Of a stretch of 64,000 nucleotides of DNA, positions 1 to 9,567 are shown in pieces. Within the stretch, counting starts at the first letter, position 1, and every line of letters begins with the position of its first letter. Source of the DNA: Chitinophaga oryziterrae. Lineage in GTDB: Bacteria > Bacteroidota > Bacteroidia > Chitinophagales > Chitinophagaceae. The notes under the pieces are model-generated. The model was not told the origin of the DNA, did no database searches, and saw only the letters and a list, made by a program, of their open reading frames with translations. A program made the position numbers and the translations under genes. Location: positions 310,001 to 374,000 of the forward strand of contig NZ_WRXO01000003.1 in assembly GCF_009758125.1 (NCBI RefSeq), read 5' to 3'.

Positions 1-1
1 A

Positions 2-1717
2 GGGCCCTCACTTATTCTCAGAGTGATGGCAGGAGATACTATTCTGATCAGAGCTAAAGCCTTTTATAAATCACAAGGACGTGAAAATAATAGTGCCCCT
101 GCTTCTGCCGAAGATATGGTTGCAGCAATGGCAAAGGTATTTGGAGGTACTTCCAACAGTGACCCGGTGCATGAAGGACTACAAGGGGCCAGTCGTAATG
201 ATCTTTACAATAATACATACGGTGATGTTTACAGACGTTTGAAAGAAAAGAATCCTGATGAGACATATAATGGCAAACCCAAAGCATACCTGAATTTTGT
301 ATTGTTTGATGACCGGTTTAAAATGGTAGATAACAATAGTGGAGTAAGACAGGTGAAGAATGAACCGGATACTGTACAGACATTGTCTGTTGACAAGATG
401 GCAATTACAGAAAGTGGGTTCCTGTATGTTTATACCAGTAATGAAACAGCTCAGGATGTGTATTTTGATGATGTGACAGTAGCAGCGATCACAGGAACGG
501 TCTTGCAGGAAACGCATTACTACCCGCAAGGCCTTATAATGGAAGGTATCAGTAGTCAGGCATATGCAGGTATTGTGAACAATTATCTATATCAGGGACA
601 GGAAATACAACGGCATGAGTTCAGTGATGGAACTGGTACGGAGTGGTATAATTTTGAAGCAAGGGATTATGATCCTCAGATTGGAAGATGGCACTCTCCA
701 GATCCGGGAAACCAGTTTCCAAGTCCTTATGTAGGAATGGGTAACTACTGGCCTAATAAAACAGACCCGGATGGAAGATACCTGGGAGTAGATGATCTGA
801 TCTCTATAGGTATAGGGGCTGTGATAAATGTGGCAATGAATTGGGGGAATATATCAAGTGTAGGATCAGCCTTTGAATACTTTGGAGTAGGAGCGGCCTC
901 TGGTATTGCTACTCTTTATGGTGGCCCGCTTGCGGGTGGTGCGGTAATGGGATTGGGAAACAGTCTGGTGACCCAGGTTAATGTCACAGGTTCTATTGAT
1001 CCGGGACAGTTAATTTCAAGTACAGCAATAGGTGTGATCAGTGCCGGAGTAAGTAGTTCAATCGGAGAGGCAATTGGTCCCGCAATTGGTTCCTTTACTG
1101 CAAAAGCAATAGGAACGGCTACAATCAGCCCGGTAGTTAGAACGGCCTTAGTAAACGGAGCTGTTGGTGGCATTACGGGGGCAGGGACAGGTGCTGTGAG
1201 TTCATATCTGAATGGTGGTGACGCCTGGGCCGGGGCTATTGATGGCTTAAAAATAGGTGCCGTTACCGGAACTGTATTGGGTGCATATAGTGGGTATAAA
1301 GATGCAAAATTGACAGAACATAATCCCTGGACTGGAAGATGGGAAGGTAAAATTGATATGATACCTGTAAAACGAATTGATCAGGTAGTGAGTGATTTTA
1401 GTCTTAAGAGCGAGCAAACTGGGACCTTGAGTAATAAAATTGTAACAGAATATTATCTTAAGATGACATCTGAAATGGGATCTACTCCCTCTGCTATCAA
1501 CAATCCCGAAATCCCTAAAGCGGGTGGATTTAAAGTAAATGGATCAACAGTAGTTGGTGAAGGTAACCATAGGGCTGCTGCCGCTGCGCTTATATATATA
1601 AAAACCGGAAATGACTTTTATCTGAAAAGCATTATAATAGATCCAATTTATTATACACCTAATTATAATGTTAATGTTAAACCTTTCCCTAAAATAGGCT
1701 CTCCAGGATCTAAATAG
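2..1717 (+). CDS. RHS-repeat core protein, C-terminal part with ParB-like toxin tip (5' truncated)
   Basis: The reading frame is open to the left window edge, so this is the last ~571 residues of a larger RHS/YD-repeat protein. A GTG at 23 would be only an internal start. The RHS core signature is visible: YNFEARDYDPQIGRWHSPDP near the codons at 648-710, then a DPDGRYLG motif. After it comes a glycine/alanine-rich hydrophobic pre-toxin region (about 790-1300) and a unique C-terminal domain of ~130 residues containing VVGEGNHRAAAA. A GxGxHR block of this kind is characteristic of ParB/sulfiredoxin-fold domains, which are known as polymorphic toxin tips (family knowledge). RHS proteins encapsulate and deliver variable toxins between cells. 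That the tip is toxic is inferred; other tip families are possible. A candidate immunity gene lies 88 bp downstream. Confidence 0.8.
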   Translation, partial: GPSLILRVMAGDTILIRAKAFYKSQGRENNSAPASAEDMVAAMAKVFGGTSNSDPVHEGLQGASRNDLYNNTYGDVYRRLKEKNPDETYNGKPKAYLNFVLFDDRFKMVDNNSGVRQVKNEPDTVQTLSVDKMAITESGFLYVYTSNETAQDVYFDDVTVAAITGTVLQETHYYPQGLIMEGISSQAYAGIVNNYLYQGQEIQRHEFSDGTGTEWYNFEARDYDPQIGRWHSPDPGNQFPSPYVGMGNYWPNKTDPDGRYLGVDDLISIGIGAVINVAMNWGNISSVGSAFEYFGVGAASGIATLYGGPLAGGAVMGLGNSLVTQVNVTGSIDPGQLISSTAIGVISAGVSSSIGEAIGPAIGSFTAKAIGTATISPVVRTALVNGAVGGITGAGTGAVSSYLNGGDAWAGAIDGLKIGAVTGTVLGAYSGYKDAKLTEHNPWTGRWEGKIDMIPVKRIDQVVSDFSLKSEQTGTLSNKIVTEYYLKMTSEMGSTPSAINNPEIPKAGGFKVNGSTVVGEGNHRAAAAALIYIKTGNDFYLKSIIIDPIYYTPNYNVNVKPFPKIGSPGSK

Positions 1718-1751
1718 TAATCCTACTTTTTGATGGGAAAACAAAAAATCA

Positions 1752-1794
1752 AATTACACCCTGATTACTATATTTTTGGAGTCAGGGTGTAATT
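1752..1794. repeat. 13-bp perfect inverted repeat between toxin and next gene
   Basis: AATTACACCCTGA (1752-1764) and TCAGGGTGTAATT (1782-1794) are exact reverse complements with a 17-nt loop. The hairpin sits just after the RHS stop and 11 nt before the probable start codon at 1806. On the plus strand it is followed by A residues rather than T, so it is not a classical intrinsic terminator in that direction. On the minus strand a T-rich run follows it. It could be an attenuator, an mRNA-stability element or a minus-strand terminator. Confidence 0.6.
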
Positions 1795-1805
1795 ATCAAA
1801 AAAAT

Positions 1806-2405
1806 ATGAAACCATTTTTATTAGACAAAGACGTAATTATTAATCAATATGGATTGTCACCATTTTCTATGGTGCCGGGCAAGGTATATTATATAAAATT
1901 TCCTCATTATGATATTCTTACTTTCCTTTGTGAACACAGCAAAGCTACGCACCAGTCATATATGCTCACAGTAGGAGATGTTGCAGGAAACTGGTTTGAA
2001 AAGCGCAGGCGCGTTAGCAAAGTATTACGTAAACGGGGTGATGCTGATTATTTTATCAATTTCTTTAGTTTTCTACCCAATATCACGCCAAGACTGGTAA
2101 GTATGTATGATTATACGGCTAAGAAACTATTCAATTTTGAGTATCATTATCGACAGCATGATCTATTTATTTTAGACATGGCCATGCATGATGGAGAGGG
2201 GAAACAAAATATATTTAATTACCTGCGTAATCGTGACATTCTGGAAAAGATTATTATAGTATTTGATTATGAAAATAAGCCCTTAACCAACAAATATGCA
2301 TTCGCTGAATGGAATGAAAACGATTTCGATGTCCTCATGCCTAAACGTATACCACGATATCCTAATTCCTTATCCGCAGACGATATTACACCATGGATAC
2401 CTTAA
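1806..2405 (+). CDS. hypothetical protein, candidate immunity protein for the RHS tip
   Basis: A 199-residue protein starting at the ATG at 1806; a longer TTG start at 1776 would begin inside the preceding hairpin. I do not recognise the family. It has no signal peptide or membrane segment, is rich in aromatic and charged residues, and has a basic patch (KRRRVSKVLRKR) near residue 67. It lies directly downstream of the RHS toxin tip on the same strand. In polymorphic toxin systems that is the usual place for a dedicated immunity protein. The immunity role rests on position only. Confidence 0.6.
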   Translation: MKPFLLDKDVIINQYGLSPFSMVPGKVYYIKFPHYDILTFLCEHSKATHQSYMLTVGDVAGNWFEKRRRVSKVLRKRGDADYFINFFSFLPNITPRLVSMYDYTAKKLFNFEYHYRQHDLFILDMAMHDGEGKQNIFNYLRNRDILEKIIIVFDYENKPLTNKYAFAEWNENDFDVLMPKRIPRYPNSLSADDITPWIP

Positions 2406-2509
2406 GTGCGTATGATATCAGCGATATTCCCAGTAAGATTGTCACAAAACCCTCCGTAGATATTCATTTCAATATTATGCCAATTTTAAAAATGACATTT
2501 TCCTCTTAA
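2393..2509 (+). CDS. possible small ORF overlapping the preceding gene
   Basis: An ATG at 2393 overlaps the end of the preceding gene by 13 bp and opens a 38-codon frame ending TAA at 2507-2509. The peptide contains DISDIPSKIVTKPSVDIHF and looks like ordinary protein sequence rather than random frame, but I recognise no family. It may be the decayed start of a longer gene. The rest of the gap to tamB (2510-2652) holds nothing I can assign. Confidence 0.25.
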   Translation: MDTLSAYDISDIPSKIVTKPSVDIHFNIMPILKMTFSS

Positions 2510-2652
2510 AATCACTCACGCAAAGTCCGGCATTTGTCCAATCCGTTGTACGAAAAAGAGGCGTCAAAAGTAATTGAGGCCCTCTTCTCATTTTATGCTT
2601 CCAGACATCTGGTATGCTTCAGGTATGAAGGAGACTTGAAGGAGCCTCCTGA

Positions 2653-5600
2653 TTACTTAGGCGTTGGTTTCTTTTGTAACGTATCTTTTCTCTGTTGCAA
2701 CTCCTGTTTTTCCAGCTCTTCCTGTTTAATAGCATCCGCCCTGCGGAAGGAATCTATTCTCCGTTTACGCTCTCTTTCATTAAATAACTCTGAGAAACGG
2801 TTGTACTCACGTACATAAGAGATACCAATACCAGCCTTGTTACGGTTCACCAGGTTATATACATCGTAGTCCGTTTTACTGAATGCATTAATACGCACAC
2901 GTCCTTCGGGCGTTAACAGATATTCAGCGCGGAAGTCACCGGCAAAGCGGTTGGCATTGGTAGAAGTAGCAGCCTTGCCCCAGTCGTAATCGCCACCCAC
3001 ATACAGGCGTATCCTGTTATTATAGAGGTTGCTGGTTACCCCGGCGCTTACCTGGTTACGGTCCATAGATGAGTTATCCTGGTTGCTTACGTTGTAAGCA
3101 CGGTAGTTAACGTTGATCCCAATACCACTGTTCTTCAGCAAGGCACCCGTGATATTATTCAGGATTGCCTGTGCCTGCGCGCTCAGCGCCTGTCCCACAC
3201 TGTTCTTGCCGGTAATGGCCACATTGGCGGCACCGGCAGAGTTAGGATCATCCGGCAGGAACTGATTGAACAGCAGCAGACCGGCCATCTGTTGCAATGC
3301 TTTATTCTGATCAAGGTTTACCTCATGCAGTTTAGCTGCCACACCACTTTCATATGCAAGGGAACCTACTTCAGGAAGGTTAATCTCATAAGTGATGTCC
3401 GGTTTCATCAGTTCGCCCCGCAGGTTGATGAGAATATCTACTCTTTCTGTACGGGTAGCCAGTTTATCACTGGAAGTAGAGGCGGTACCCACCAGGTTAT
3501 ATAAACTTACTTTAGGTAAAGAGTATTTGGCGTGGATATCTACTTTGGCTTCGCTGGGGTTGCCATTCCAGGTGATGGAGCTGTTCTTGTCTATATCAAA
3601 CTTCCAGCTGGTAAGGCGTTGTAAAGTAAAGTTATAAGACCCGTTACTGATCTCATAGTTACCAAACATGCTGAAATCGCCTTCTGTATTTACCTGTATC
3701 TGTAGATTACCTGTACCATTAGCCGAGATCATATCCCCGGAAGCCGCATCCATGATCACATCTATCTGTGCATCCGGTGTAGCAGATATATCCAGTTTTA
3801 CGTTCAGTTTTACGTTGTCCTTACGCTTTTTCTTCTCTTCCTTCATCTCTGTACCGTAAGACTTGAACGTGATATATTCCGATCTTCCTATGTCTTTACT
3901 ATCAGAGAGCGGTAAGTAAAAATGCGTACCCCTTATTGGTCTTGCCGTGATCTTCAACTGTAGATCATTCAATGGTCCGGTAAAGTATACCTTACCATCT
4001 GCAATGACATCTCCATAAAATAAATCACTGTCCGCCGCTTCTGTATTCAGGAATACAAAGTTACGTGCCGTTACTTCGAAGTCGAAGTTGAGGTTGTCAA
4101 AATGATCATGAGAGATGTATCCGCTGGCACTGGCCTTTGTGTTATTTTTATCTATAATAGTGAAGTTCCCGAACTCGATCAGGTTATCATCTACGTTTAT
4201 ATTCAATTTAGGTATGGTATAATGTGTACCCAGGTACAGGACTTTTACACCCACACTATCTATTTTCAGACTGCCTTTTACCGAAGGGCGGGAGGTAGTT
4301 CCGCTGATATCCAGTTTGCCGGTAGCCAATCCTTTCAGGTCTGTCACATATCCATTTACGAAACGGTCCAGCAATGCTACGGAAGCCCCGTTGAGGTCTA
4401 CCGTTGCGAGGATATTATTGTTAGTGCTGGATACGCCTACTTTTCCACTGGCCACGAAGCTCTTACCGGTATTTTCAGACGCTACGGAGAAGGTAGCTTC
4501 TTCCGTTTCCTGGCGATAGCCGCCTTTGAATGTAACAAGACCAAGAGAATCATTGTCCAGGCGCAGTTCGCTGGTGGTGATGTCCGCTTCAACGTCCAGG
4601 TTCTGCATAGGGTCGGATACGCTGATGGAACCATCTGCTAATCCTTCTATACGCATGGTGGTCAGCTGGGCGGGGATCACATCAGCCAGGTTCAGATTCT
4701 TTAGTGTGATATTGAACCGGGATTCATCCGGATTGTATTCATTGGTTTCTACGGTCACACTTTGTTCGTTACGGGTAACGCGCAGATTATGTACGGTGAG
4801 GAAGTGTTTACTCCAGTAGATCTCATTGCCCGGTGTTACGTTCCATTGTCTTTCATTGACAGTAAAAGCACTGTTGATGAAATTCACTTTCACACCATCC
4901 TGTACCGTTACCACCCGGGCGTAGAAGCCGTCCAGGGAAGAGGTATCCTCTGCCTGTAAATCTACTTTAATATAAGAAGTATCCTTGCTGGAACTGGCCA
5001 GTATCAATGGGTTTTGGAGCCATTGCTGGGTCCCTGAAGATACTTTACCAATGCTGGTACTGATATCTATCTTATTAAAATTCCCTGTACTTTTCAGTTG
5101 CAGGTCTTCGAACTTATATTTATCATAAGCCGCTTCCGGAACAGAAATATTAAGGGCGAGATTACCTTTGATCGTATTTAACGATCCATCAATTTTAGAC
5201 TGATCAAACCCTGAGATCTTATCCGTAAATCCACGGATCAGTTTATCTACCTGTCCTAACTGAAATGCAAAGGAAAAGTCCTGTTTGATATCCCCAACAG
5301 GAGCAGTCGTAAAATAGCTGGGGTAGTATTTATTCAGCAACAGGCGGAAGGCATCCGGCAGTTGCATGAAGCTGTAATTACCTTTTACATATCCGCCAAT
5401 TTCACTACCCTGTATAGACAGCACTTTTACGCCGTTATCCAGGTGAGTGGCCAAACTCAGGGAGTCGAATTCCAGGCGGTGATTATTCCTGTGGAGGGAC
5501 ACATCGTATACCCTGGCAGAACCGTTGAAGTTATCGATGTTACTACCAGCAAAGTTCAGGTCAAGTTTAGCCTGTAAATTGAGAGAGTCATTGACGATAT

Positions 5601-7443
5601 GCAGGGCTTTCAGGTCACTGCGGCGGATATCGGAGTTGAATTTAAATACAGGTACCGGTTCGTTAAAGTCGATGGTACCCGCAAAATCCATATCCAGGTT
5701 AGGATCATTGGCGGTAAGAGAACCGTTAAAGAATTTACGGTTGAGTTCCCCTTTGGTTTTAATATTACTGTAAGAGTACCCGTAGAGGGATATCTGTTGC
5801 ACATCTGCATCTACAGACGCATTTAATGTTTTGAAGTTGAAGCCCGCCCCGTTTACTTTAGCGCTGAGAGAAACCGTGGTCAGTTGCGGAACATCCAGCA
5901 GGTCGCCCAGGTTAAAGTTACTGGTGGTGAGGCTACCGGAGTATACCGGTACATCACCGCTGGTCTTAAAGTTCAGATCCGAGTTCACGTTACCGAGGTT
6001 GGTCTGGAATTTACCATAGGCCACAAAGTCATTCACGAATCCGGTGAAGCTACCTGCGAACCCGATGTTAGTGAGGTGATCTATACGTACCGGGTCTACA
6101 TTCCGCAAAGTAGGAATGAAGCTTTGTACGTCGGCCCCGGTGGTTACCAGCTCGTCTGTGTGAAAATCGATGAAGGTTTCATTGATATCCGGCAGGCCAC
6201 GCATTTCAAGGCTACCTTTCAGGCGGGTATTCGGACCGGCCTGCAGGTTTATATTACTGGCTTTGAGATTGCTGACAGGGCCTCTGGCATCTCCGCTTAA
6301 AGAGATTTCCTTTTTCCAGGAAGCAAGTGGCGGTGCGAAATAAGCGATATCGTCTGAGGAAAGTTTACTGTTTACAAAATGGGCCCGCATGTATACCAGG
6401 TCTATATAGTCGCTCATATCGCTGATATCTGCGTACTGCATGGTATAGTAGTTACGCAGGTGACTGCGGGGTGTTACGAGGTCCATATCGGAGAACTCCA
6501 TTTCCACCGGCGACATTTTAAACCTGGCCGTGAGTTTTTTCAGCTCAAAGCCCGAGCGTTCTTTTGTTTTTAAGGTGAGGTCGCCGATGATACTGTCTTT
6601 TATGAGGCTGGTATTGGTCAGTTGCAGATTGATTTCATTGAAGCGGATATGGTGCGGTGCAAAATAACCGGCTTCTACGGCAGTAGTATCCTGTAAGTCA
6701 TCTACGCCAAAGATCCCGTCTTTTATGGACAGGTCTTTTACAATCAGTTTCCAGTTATTGCTGTTCCAGCGCAGGGCAGGAATAGCGGCGGTATCCGTGA
6801 GCGGCGCAGAAGCCGTTTTAGGCCGGCGATGACGCAGGGGAGAGGAGGCATAACTGGAAATGATAAACGTTGGTTTCTCCAGGGACATTTCCTGGATATC
6901 AATGTTATGTTGTTTCAGGTCCAGGTTCTTGGCATCCAGGTAAATACGTTTGGCAACAATGCGCATATCTTCTCCCACCCAGGCATCTGCCTGGTTGATA
7001 CGGATATTCCGCAGATCGGCCTGGCGAAGATCTATGGAAAGGCCTCCTCCTGTCTTAGGGGTTTTGCTGGTGTCGGGAGCACTGCTAAAGGCATCCTCAA
7101 TAAATGCATAATTCCAGACAGAGTCGTTCCTGCGGCGTAAGAAATTGATCTGGGCATCTTCGAGTCCTACGAATTTGATGACCGGTTTCTCCTGGAAGAA
7201 GAACCAGTCGGTAATACGTACTTGCAGTACGCCCGCATACAGGAGCGTATCTTTGTGCTGATCTTCTATGAGAGTGCCTTCCAGCCGTAAGCTATTAAAG
7301 AGCCGTATATTAACATGATCGATCTGTACCCTTGTCTTTAGTTGATCAGATAAACGGGAAGTGACCTGTTGAACCAGGTAGTTCTGGACAGCCGGTATGT
7401 TCACCAGGATACCCAGTAAAATAGCGATCCCTAATATAGACAA
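2653..7443 (-). CDS. tamB: TamB-like translocation and assembly module protein (AsmA/DUF490 superfamily)
   Basis: About 1596 residues with one N-terminal membrane anchor (ILGIAILLGILVNI). A very long beta-rich body and a C-terminal TamB/DUF490 domain follow (about residues 1150-1540, including GSYNFTLQRLTSWKFDI). TamB-like proteins bridge inner and outer membranes and are implicated in phospholipid transport and outer-membrane protein assembly. No ATG is available at the 5' end: the TTG at 7443 gives this protein, but the frame stays open upstream to 7491. The codons upstream encode a basic stretch (KKVRK) typical just before such an anchor. The true start is therefore probably a non-AUG codon upstream, for instance CTG at 7479. 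It ends in a charged, Gln/Lys-rich tail. Confidence 0.88.
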   Translation of the reverse strand: MSILGIAILLGILVNIPAVQNYLVQQVTSRLSDQLKTRVQIDHVNIRLFNSLRLEGTLIEDQHKDTLLYAGVLQVRITDWFFFQEKPVIKFVGLEDAQINFLRRRNDSVWNYAFIEDAFSSAPDTSKTPKTGGGLSIDLRQADLRNIRINQADAWVGEDMRIVAKRIYLDAKNLDLKQHNIDIQEMSLEKPTFIISSYASSPLRHRRPKTASAPLTDTAAIPALRWNSNNWKLIVKDLSIKDGIFGVDDLQDTTAVEAGYFAPHHIRFNEINLQLTNTSLIKDSIIGDLTLKTKERSGFELKKLTARFKMSPVEMEFSDMDLVTPRSHLRNYYTMQYADISDMSDYIDLVYMRAHFVNSKLSSDDIAYFAPPLASWKKEISLSGDARGPVSNLKASNINLQAGPNTRLKGSLEMRGLPDINETFIDFHTDELVTTGADVQSFIPTLRNVDPVRIDHLTNIGFAGSFTGFVNDFVAYGKFQTNLGNVNSDLNFKTSGDVPVYSGSLTTSNFNLGDLLDVPQLTTVSLSAKVNGAGFNFKTLNASVDADVQQISLYGYSYSNIKTKGELNRKFFNGSLTANDPNLDMDFAGTIDFNEPVPVFKFNSDIRRSDLKALHIVNDSLNLQAKLDLNFAGSNIDNFNGSARVYDVSLHRNNHRLEFDSLSLATHLDNGVKVLSIQGSEIGGYVKGNYSFMQLPDAFRLLLNKYYPSYFTTAPVGDIKQDFSFAFQLGQVDKLIRGFTDKISGFDQSKIDGSLNTIKGNLALNISVPEAAYDKYKFEDLQLKSTGNFNKIDISTSIGKVSSGTQQWLQNPLILASSSKDTSYIKVDLQAEDTSSLDGFYARVVTVQDGVKVNFINSAFTVNERQWNVTPGNEIYWSKHFLTVHNLRVTRNEQSVTVETNEYNPDESRFNITLKNLNLADVIPAQLTTMRIEGLADGSISVSDPMQNLDVEADITTSELRLDNDSLGLVTFKGGYRQETEEATFSVASENTGKSFVASGKVGVSSTNNNILATVDLNGASVALLDRFVNGYVTDLKGLATGKLDISGTTSRPSVKGSLKIDSVGVKVLYLGTHYTIPKLNINVDDNLIEFGNFTIIDKNNTKASASGYISHDHFDNLNFDFEVTARNFVFLNTEAADSDLFYGDVIADGKVYFTGPLNDLQLKITARPIRGTHFYLPLSDSKDIGRSEYITFKSYGTEMKEEKKKRKDNVKLNVKLDISATPDAQIDVIMDAASGDMISANGTGNLQIQVNTEGDFSMFGNYEISNGSYNFTLQRLTSWKFDIDKNSSITWNGNPSEAKVDIHAKYSLPKVSLYNLVGTASTSSDKLATRTERVDILINLRGELMKPDITYEINLPEVGSLAYESGVAAKLHEVNLDQNKALQQMAGLLLFNQFLPDDPNSAGAANVAITGKNSVGQALSAQAQAILNNITGALLKNSGIGINVNYRAYNVSNQDNSSMDRNQVSAGVTSNLYNNRIRLYVGGDYDWGKAATSTNANRFAGDFRAEYLLTPEGRVRINAFSKTDYDVYNLVNRNKAGIGISYVREYNRFSELFNERERKRRIDSFRRADAIKQEELEKQELQQRKDTLQKKPTPK

Positions 7444-7576
7444 CAGGACAATAGATGTTATTTTACGTACCTTTTTCAGCGCAGCAAATGTTTATTCCGG
7501 GCAAAAATAGTTGAATTAGTCCATAGTCCATAGCCGGTTATCTATGATAATAAGCCTAACGCCACTAATCCGCCGA

Positions 7577-8626
7577 CTATTGCGCAGTATTATTTTTTAA
7601 CAATTTATGTAGAATGTCCAGTTGGTGTGAGGTATGATGGGCAGAAACGACTATCCTGTTGATAGGTGGACTATCCGGTGATGGGTATCTGAATGAAGAA
7701 ATAATAATATCATGTTCCAGCAGTTGTGTTTCTATACCTGCCGGCTGCTGTAATACGAACATAGGCAGCAGGAACGGGTTATGGACATTCGGGATATCTG
7801 CCGTAATGATCTTAAAGTAAGCGATTTGTTTGTGTAGCAGTGCTCTTTGCGTATCATGCAGCGAAAGGCTTTGCAGGAAGGCATATGCATTGGCAGGCAT
7901 CAGCGGTGTACCTGCGGTGAACAGGGGTAGTTTTTTAATAGCGGCAATGTGGGCGCCTCTGCCGGCTACCACACTACCCTGAACGCTATAGGCTTTTGCC
8001 AGGGAGGCGGCCAGCAGGTAATCCTGCTGCGGGGGCAGTGTATGCGTGATACCATTGCCGGTAGGCCCCAGGATACCTATACCGTGCGAATCATCGATCA
8101 ATATCAATGCCTTTCTTTTCAGCTGTGTTAACCAACTGAAATCATTGATGGTACTGGTGAGCGGGTTCACGCCATCAGCCACTACTACAAACGTATCATC
8201 TGCATGACTGTTTATCAATGCTATGGTCTGTGTAGCCCAGTCGTGCCAGGGAATGTCCGGTATTACAGGTTTACCCAGCCACAGAGCCGGATGCGCAGAC
8301 GGTGCATACAGTAACGTACCCTGTGTGGCAGCGTATTGTACAGCCGCCTGGGATGCCATATAACCGGAAGAGAAGGTTGCTGCTGCCTGCTGGTGCAGGG
8401 CAGTTGCCAATGCATGTTCCAGCTCGTCATACAGGGAAAGCTGCACATTGGCTATACGGGAGGAGATGAATATCGTACCATATCGATCAATACCGGCTTT
8501 CAGTGCTTCTTTGAACAGGGGATGCGTATGCAGCCCAAGATAGGAGAAGCCTGAAAAGAAAAGGTGTTCTTTCCCGTTGATATCAACGGTATTACCAGGA
8601 GTGATATCGGTACGTAAGGTCTGCAC
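7577..8626 (-). CDS. PLP-dependent aminotransferase, alpha-oxoamine synthase family (BioF/KBL-like)
   Basis: A 349-residue fold-type I PLP enzyme. Visible landmarks are the DDSHGIGILG motif (residues 178-187; Asp for the PLP pyridine nitrogen and the following His) and ASLAKAYSVQGS with probable Schiff-base Lys211. These are diagnostic of the family containing 8-amino-7-oxononanoate synthase, 2-amino-3-ketobutyrate CoA ligase and serine palmitoyltransferase. It is shorter at the N-terminus than typical BioF (~385 residues), so the substrate cannot be assigned; no other biotin gene is nearby. The start is a GTG that overlaps the upstream lipoprotein stop (TAGTG), implying translational coupling in the ggt-led unit. 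Confidence 0.8.
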   Translation of the reverse strand: MQTLRTDITPGNTVDINGKEHLFFSGFSYLGLHTHPLFKEALKAGIDRYGTIFISSRIANVQLSLYDELEHALATALHQQAAATFSSGYMASQAAVQYAATQGTLLYAPSAHPALWLGKPVIPDIPWHDWATQTIALINSHADDTFVVVADGVNPLTSTINDFSWLTQLKRKALILIDDSHGIGILGPTGNGITHTLPPQQDYLLAASLAKAYSVQGSVVAGRGAHIAAIKKLPLFTAGTPLMPANAYAFLQSLSLHDTQRALLHKQIAYFKIITADIPNVHNPFLLPMFVLQQPAGIETQLLEHDIIISSFRYPSPDSPPINRIVVSAHHTSHQLDILHKLLKNNTAQ

Positions 8627-9030
8627 TATTCCGCTTTTGTTTTGATGATGAAGTAATATTCGCCGGATTTTACTTTCATATCAAAATGAGTTTCATCCAG
8701 GTTGGTGATGGTGACCAGGTTTTCTGCATCGCGCAGCCCATTGGGAGCCGTGATGGAGATGACAGCGCCATTGCTCAATAACTGGTATTTCCCGGTGTCT
8801 GGTTTGTTATCAATGGTAGCGATGAACACGTTATTATCCAGGAACTGATAATATACGTTACTGTAGTAGCCACGCTTCAGGTCTATGGCCTGGGTGATTT
8901 GCGTGTTATCGTAGGGGGATCCCGGCGGAACCACAAAATCGTATACGCGCCATTTCTTATGGATCAGCAGGCTGTTGGTATGACTGCTATTGCAGGCTGT
9001 GAGGAATAAAGCCAGTAGTAAGTATCTCAT
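8626..9030 (-). CDS. small lipoprotein, lipocalin-like
   Basis: 134 residues with a lipoprotein signal ending in LTAC (lipobox, Cys13). The mature part is a compact beta-rich domain (HKKWRVYDF near the start, then alternating strands), which resembles the small lipocalin-like lipoproteins common in Bacteroidota. It is probably anchored to a periplasmic membrane face. Its ATG directly abuts the DinB-like gene stop, and its own stop overlaps the start of the PLP enzyme, so it is the third gene of a tight unit. No specific ligand can be inferred. Confidence 0.7.
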   Translation of the reverse strand: MRYLLLALFLTACNSSHTNSLLIHKKWRVYDFVVPPGSPYDNTQITQAIDLKRGYYSNVYYQFLDNNVFIATIDNKPDTGKYQLLSNGAVISITAPNGLRDAENLVTITNLDETHFDMKVKSGEYYFIIKTKAE

Positions 9031-9555
9031 TTATTTTCCGAACTTTTCTCTATTAAAATCCTGTGAATGTCCTTTGGGAATAGACAGGCTTTGCCAGTTT
9101 TCTTTCCTGATCATTTTGCCAATGTACACAATTTGTCCAACGTGATGAGGCACATGACATAACTGCCTGTTGACGGCATCTATAACGAAATGTGGTTCAT
9201 TGCGGATAAAGATGGTTTTTTCCAGATCAGCGGGTTGTAATGCAGAGAGTGCATTTATCATGCAGGTCCATCCTTTTTCCCATAGGTCCAGTATGTTTTC
9301 TTTAGAGGCTTCCGCTTCTTCAAATTCTGTATCTCTGTCGCGCCAGGGTTTTTCCCCGTCGGAAGTCAGGAAGTCTGTCCAGCGGGAGAGCATGTTCCCA
9401 CTCAGGTGTTTGATGATGAGATAAATACTGTTAGGTTCACCATCAGGCTGCCAGTGCAGTTGTTCACCTGTTAACTGCTCCATGGTTTTATCTCCCAGCA
9501 TTTTATAATAACTGAGTCTTGTGATGGCGCTGTCCAAATAGAGCTGTTCTATCAT
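9031..9555 (-). CDS. DinB-superfamily protein, DUF1572-like
   Basis: 174 residues of helical protein with the DinB/DUF1572 hallmarks: an N-terminal helix with NSIYLIIKHLSGNMLSRW (His in the first helix pair), and a C-terminal LCHVPHHVGQIVYIGKMI carrying the further putative metal-ligand histidines. Members are small metal-binding four-helix bundles, some of them thiol-dependent S-transferases; the activity here is unknown. The gene is 12 bp downstream of ggt and abuts the lipoprotein gene. A link to glutathione or other low-molecular-weight thiol metabolism is suggested only by that neighbour. Confidence 0.82.
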   Translation of the reverse strand: MIEQLYLDSAITRLSYYKMLGDKTMEQLTGEQLHWQPDGEPNSIYLIIKHLSGNMLSRWTDFLTSDGEKPWRDRDTEFEEAEASKENILDLWEKGWTCMINALSALQPADLEKTIFIRNEPHFVIDAVNRQLCHVPHHVGQIVYIGKMIRKENWQSLSIPKGHSQDFNREKFGK

Positions 9556-9567
9556 GGTTTAATAATT

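Noticed and set aside
3292..5826. Many short plus-strand frames opposite tamB
   Set aside because: They lie entirely antisense to one long, domain-rich coding sequence, with low-complexity translations and no starts or motifs of their own.
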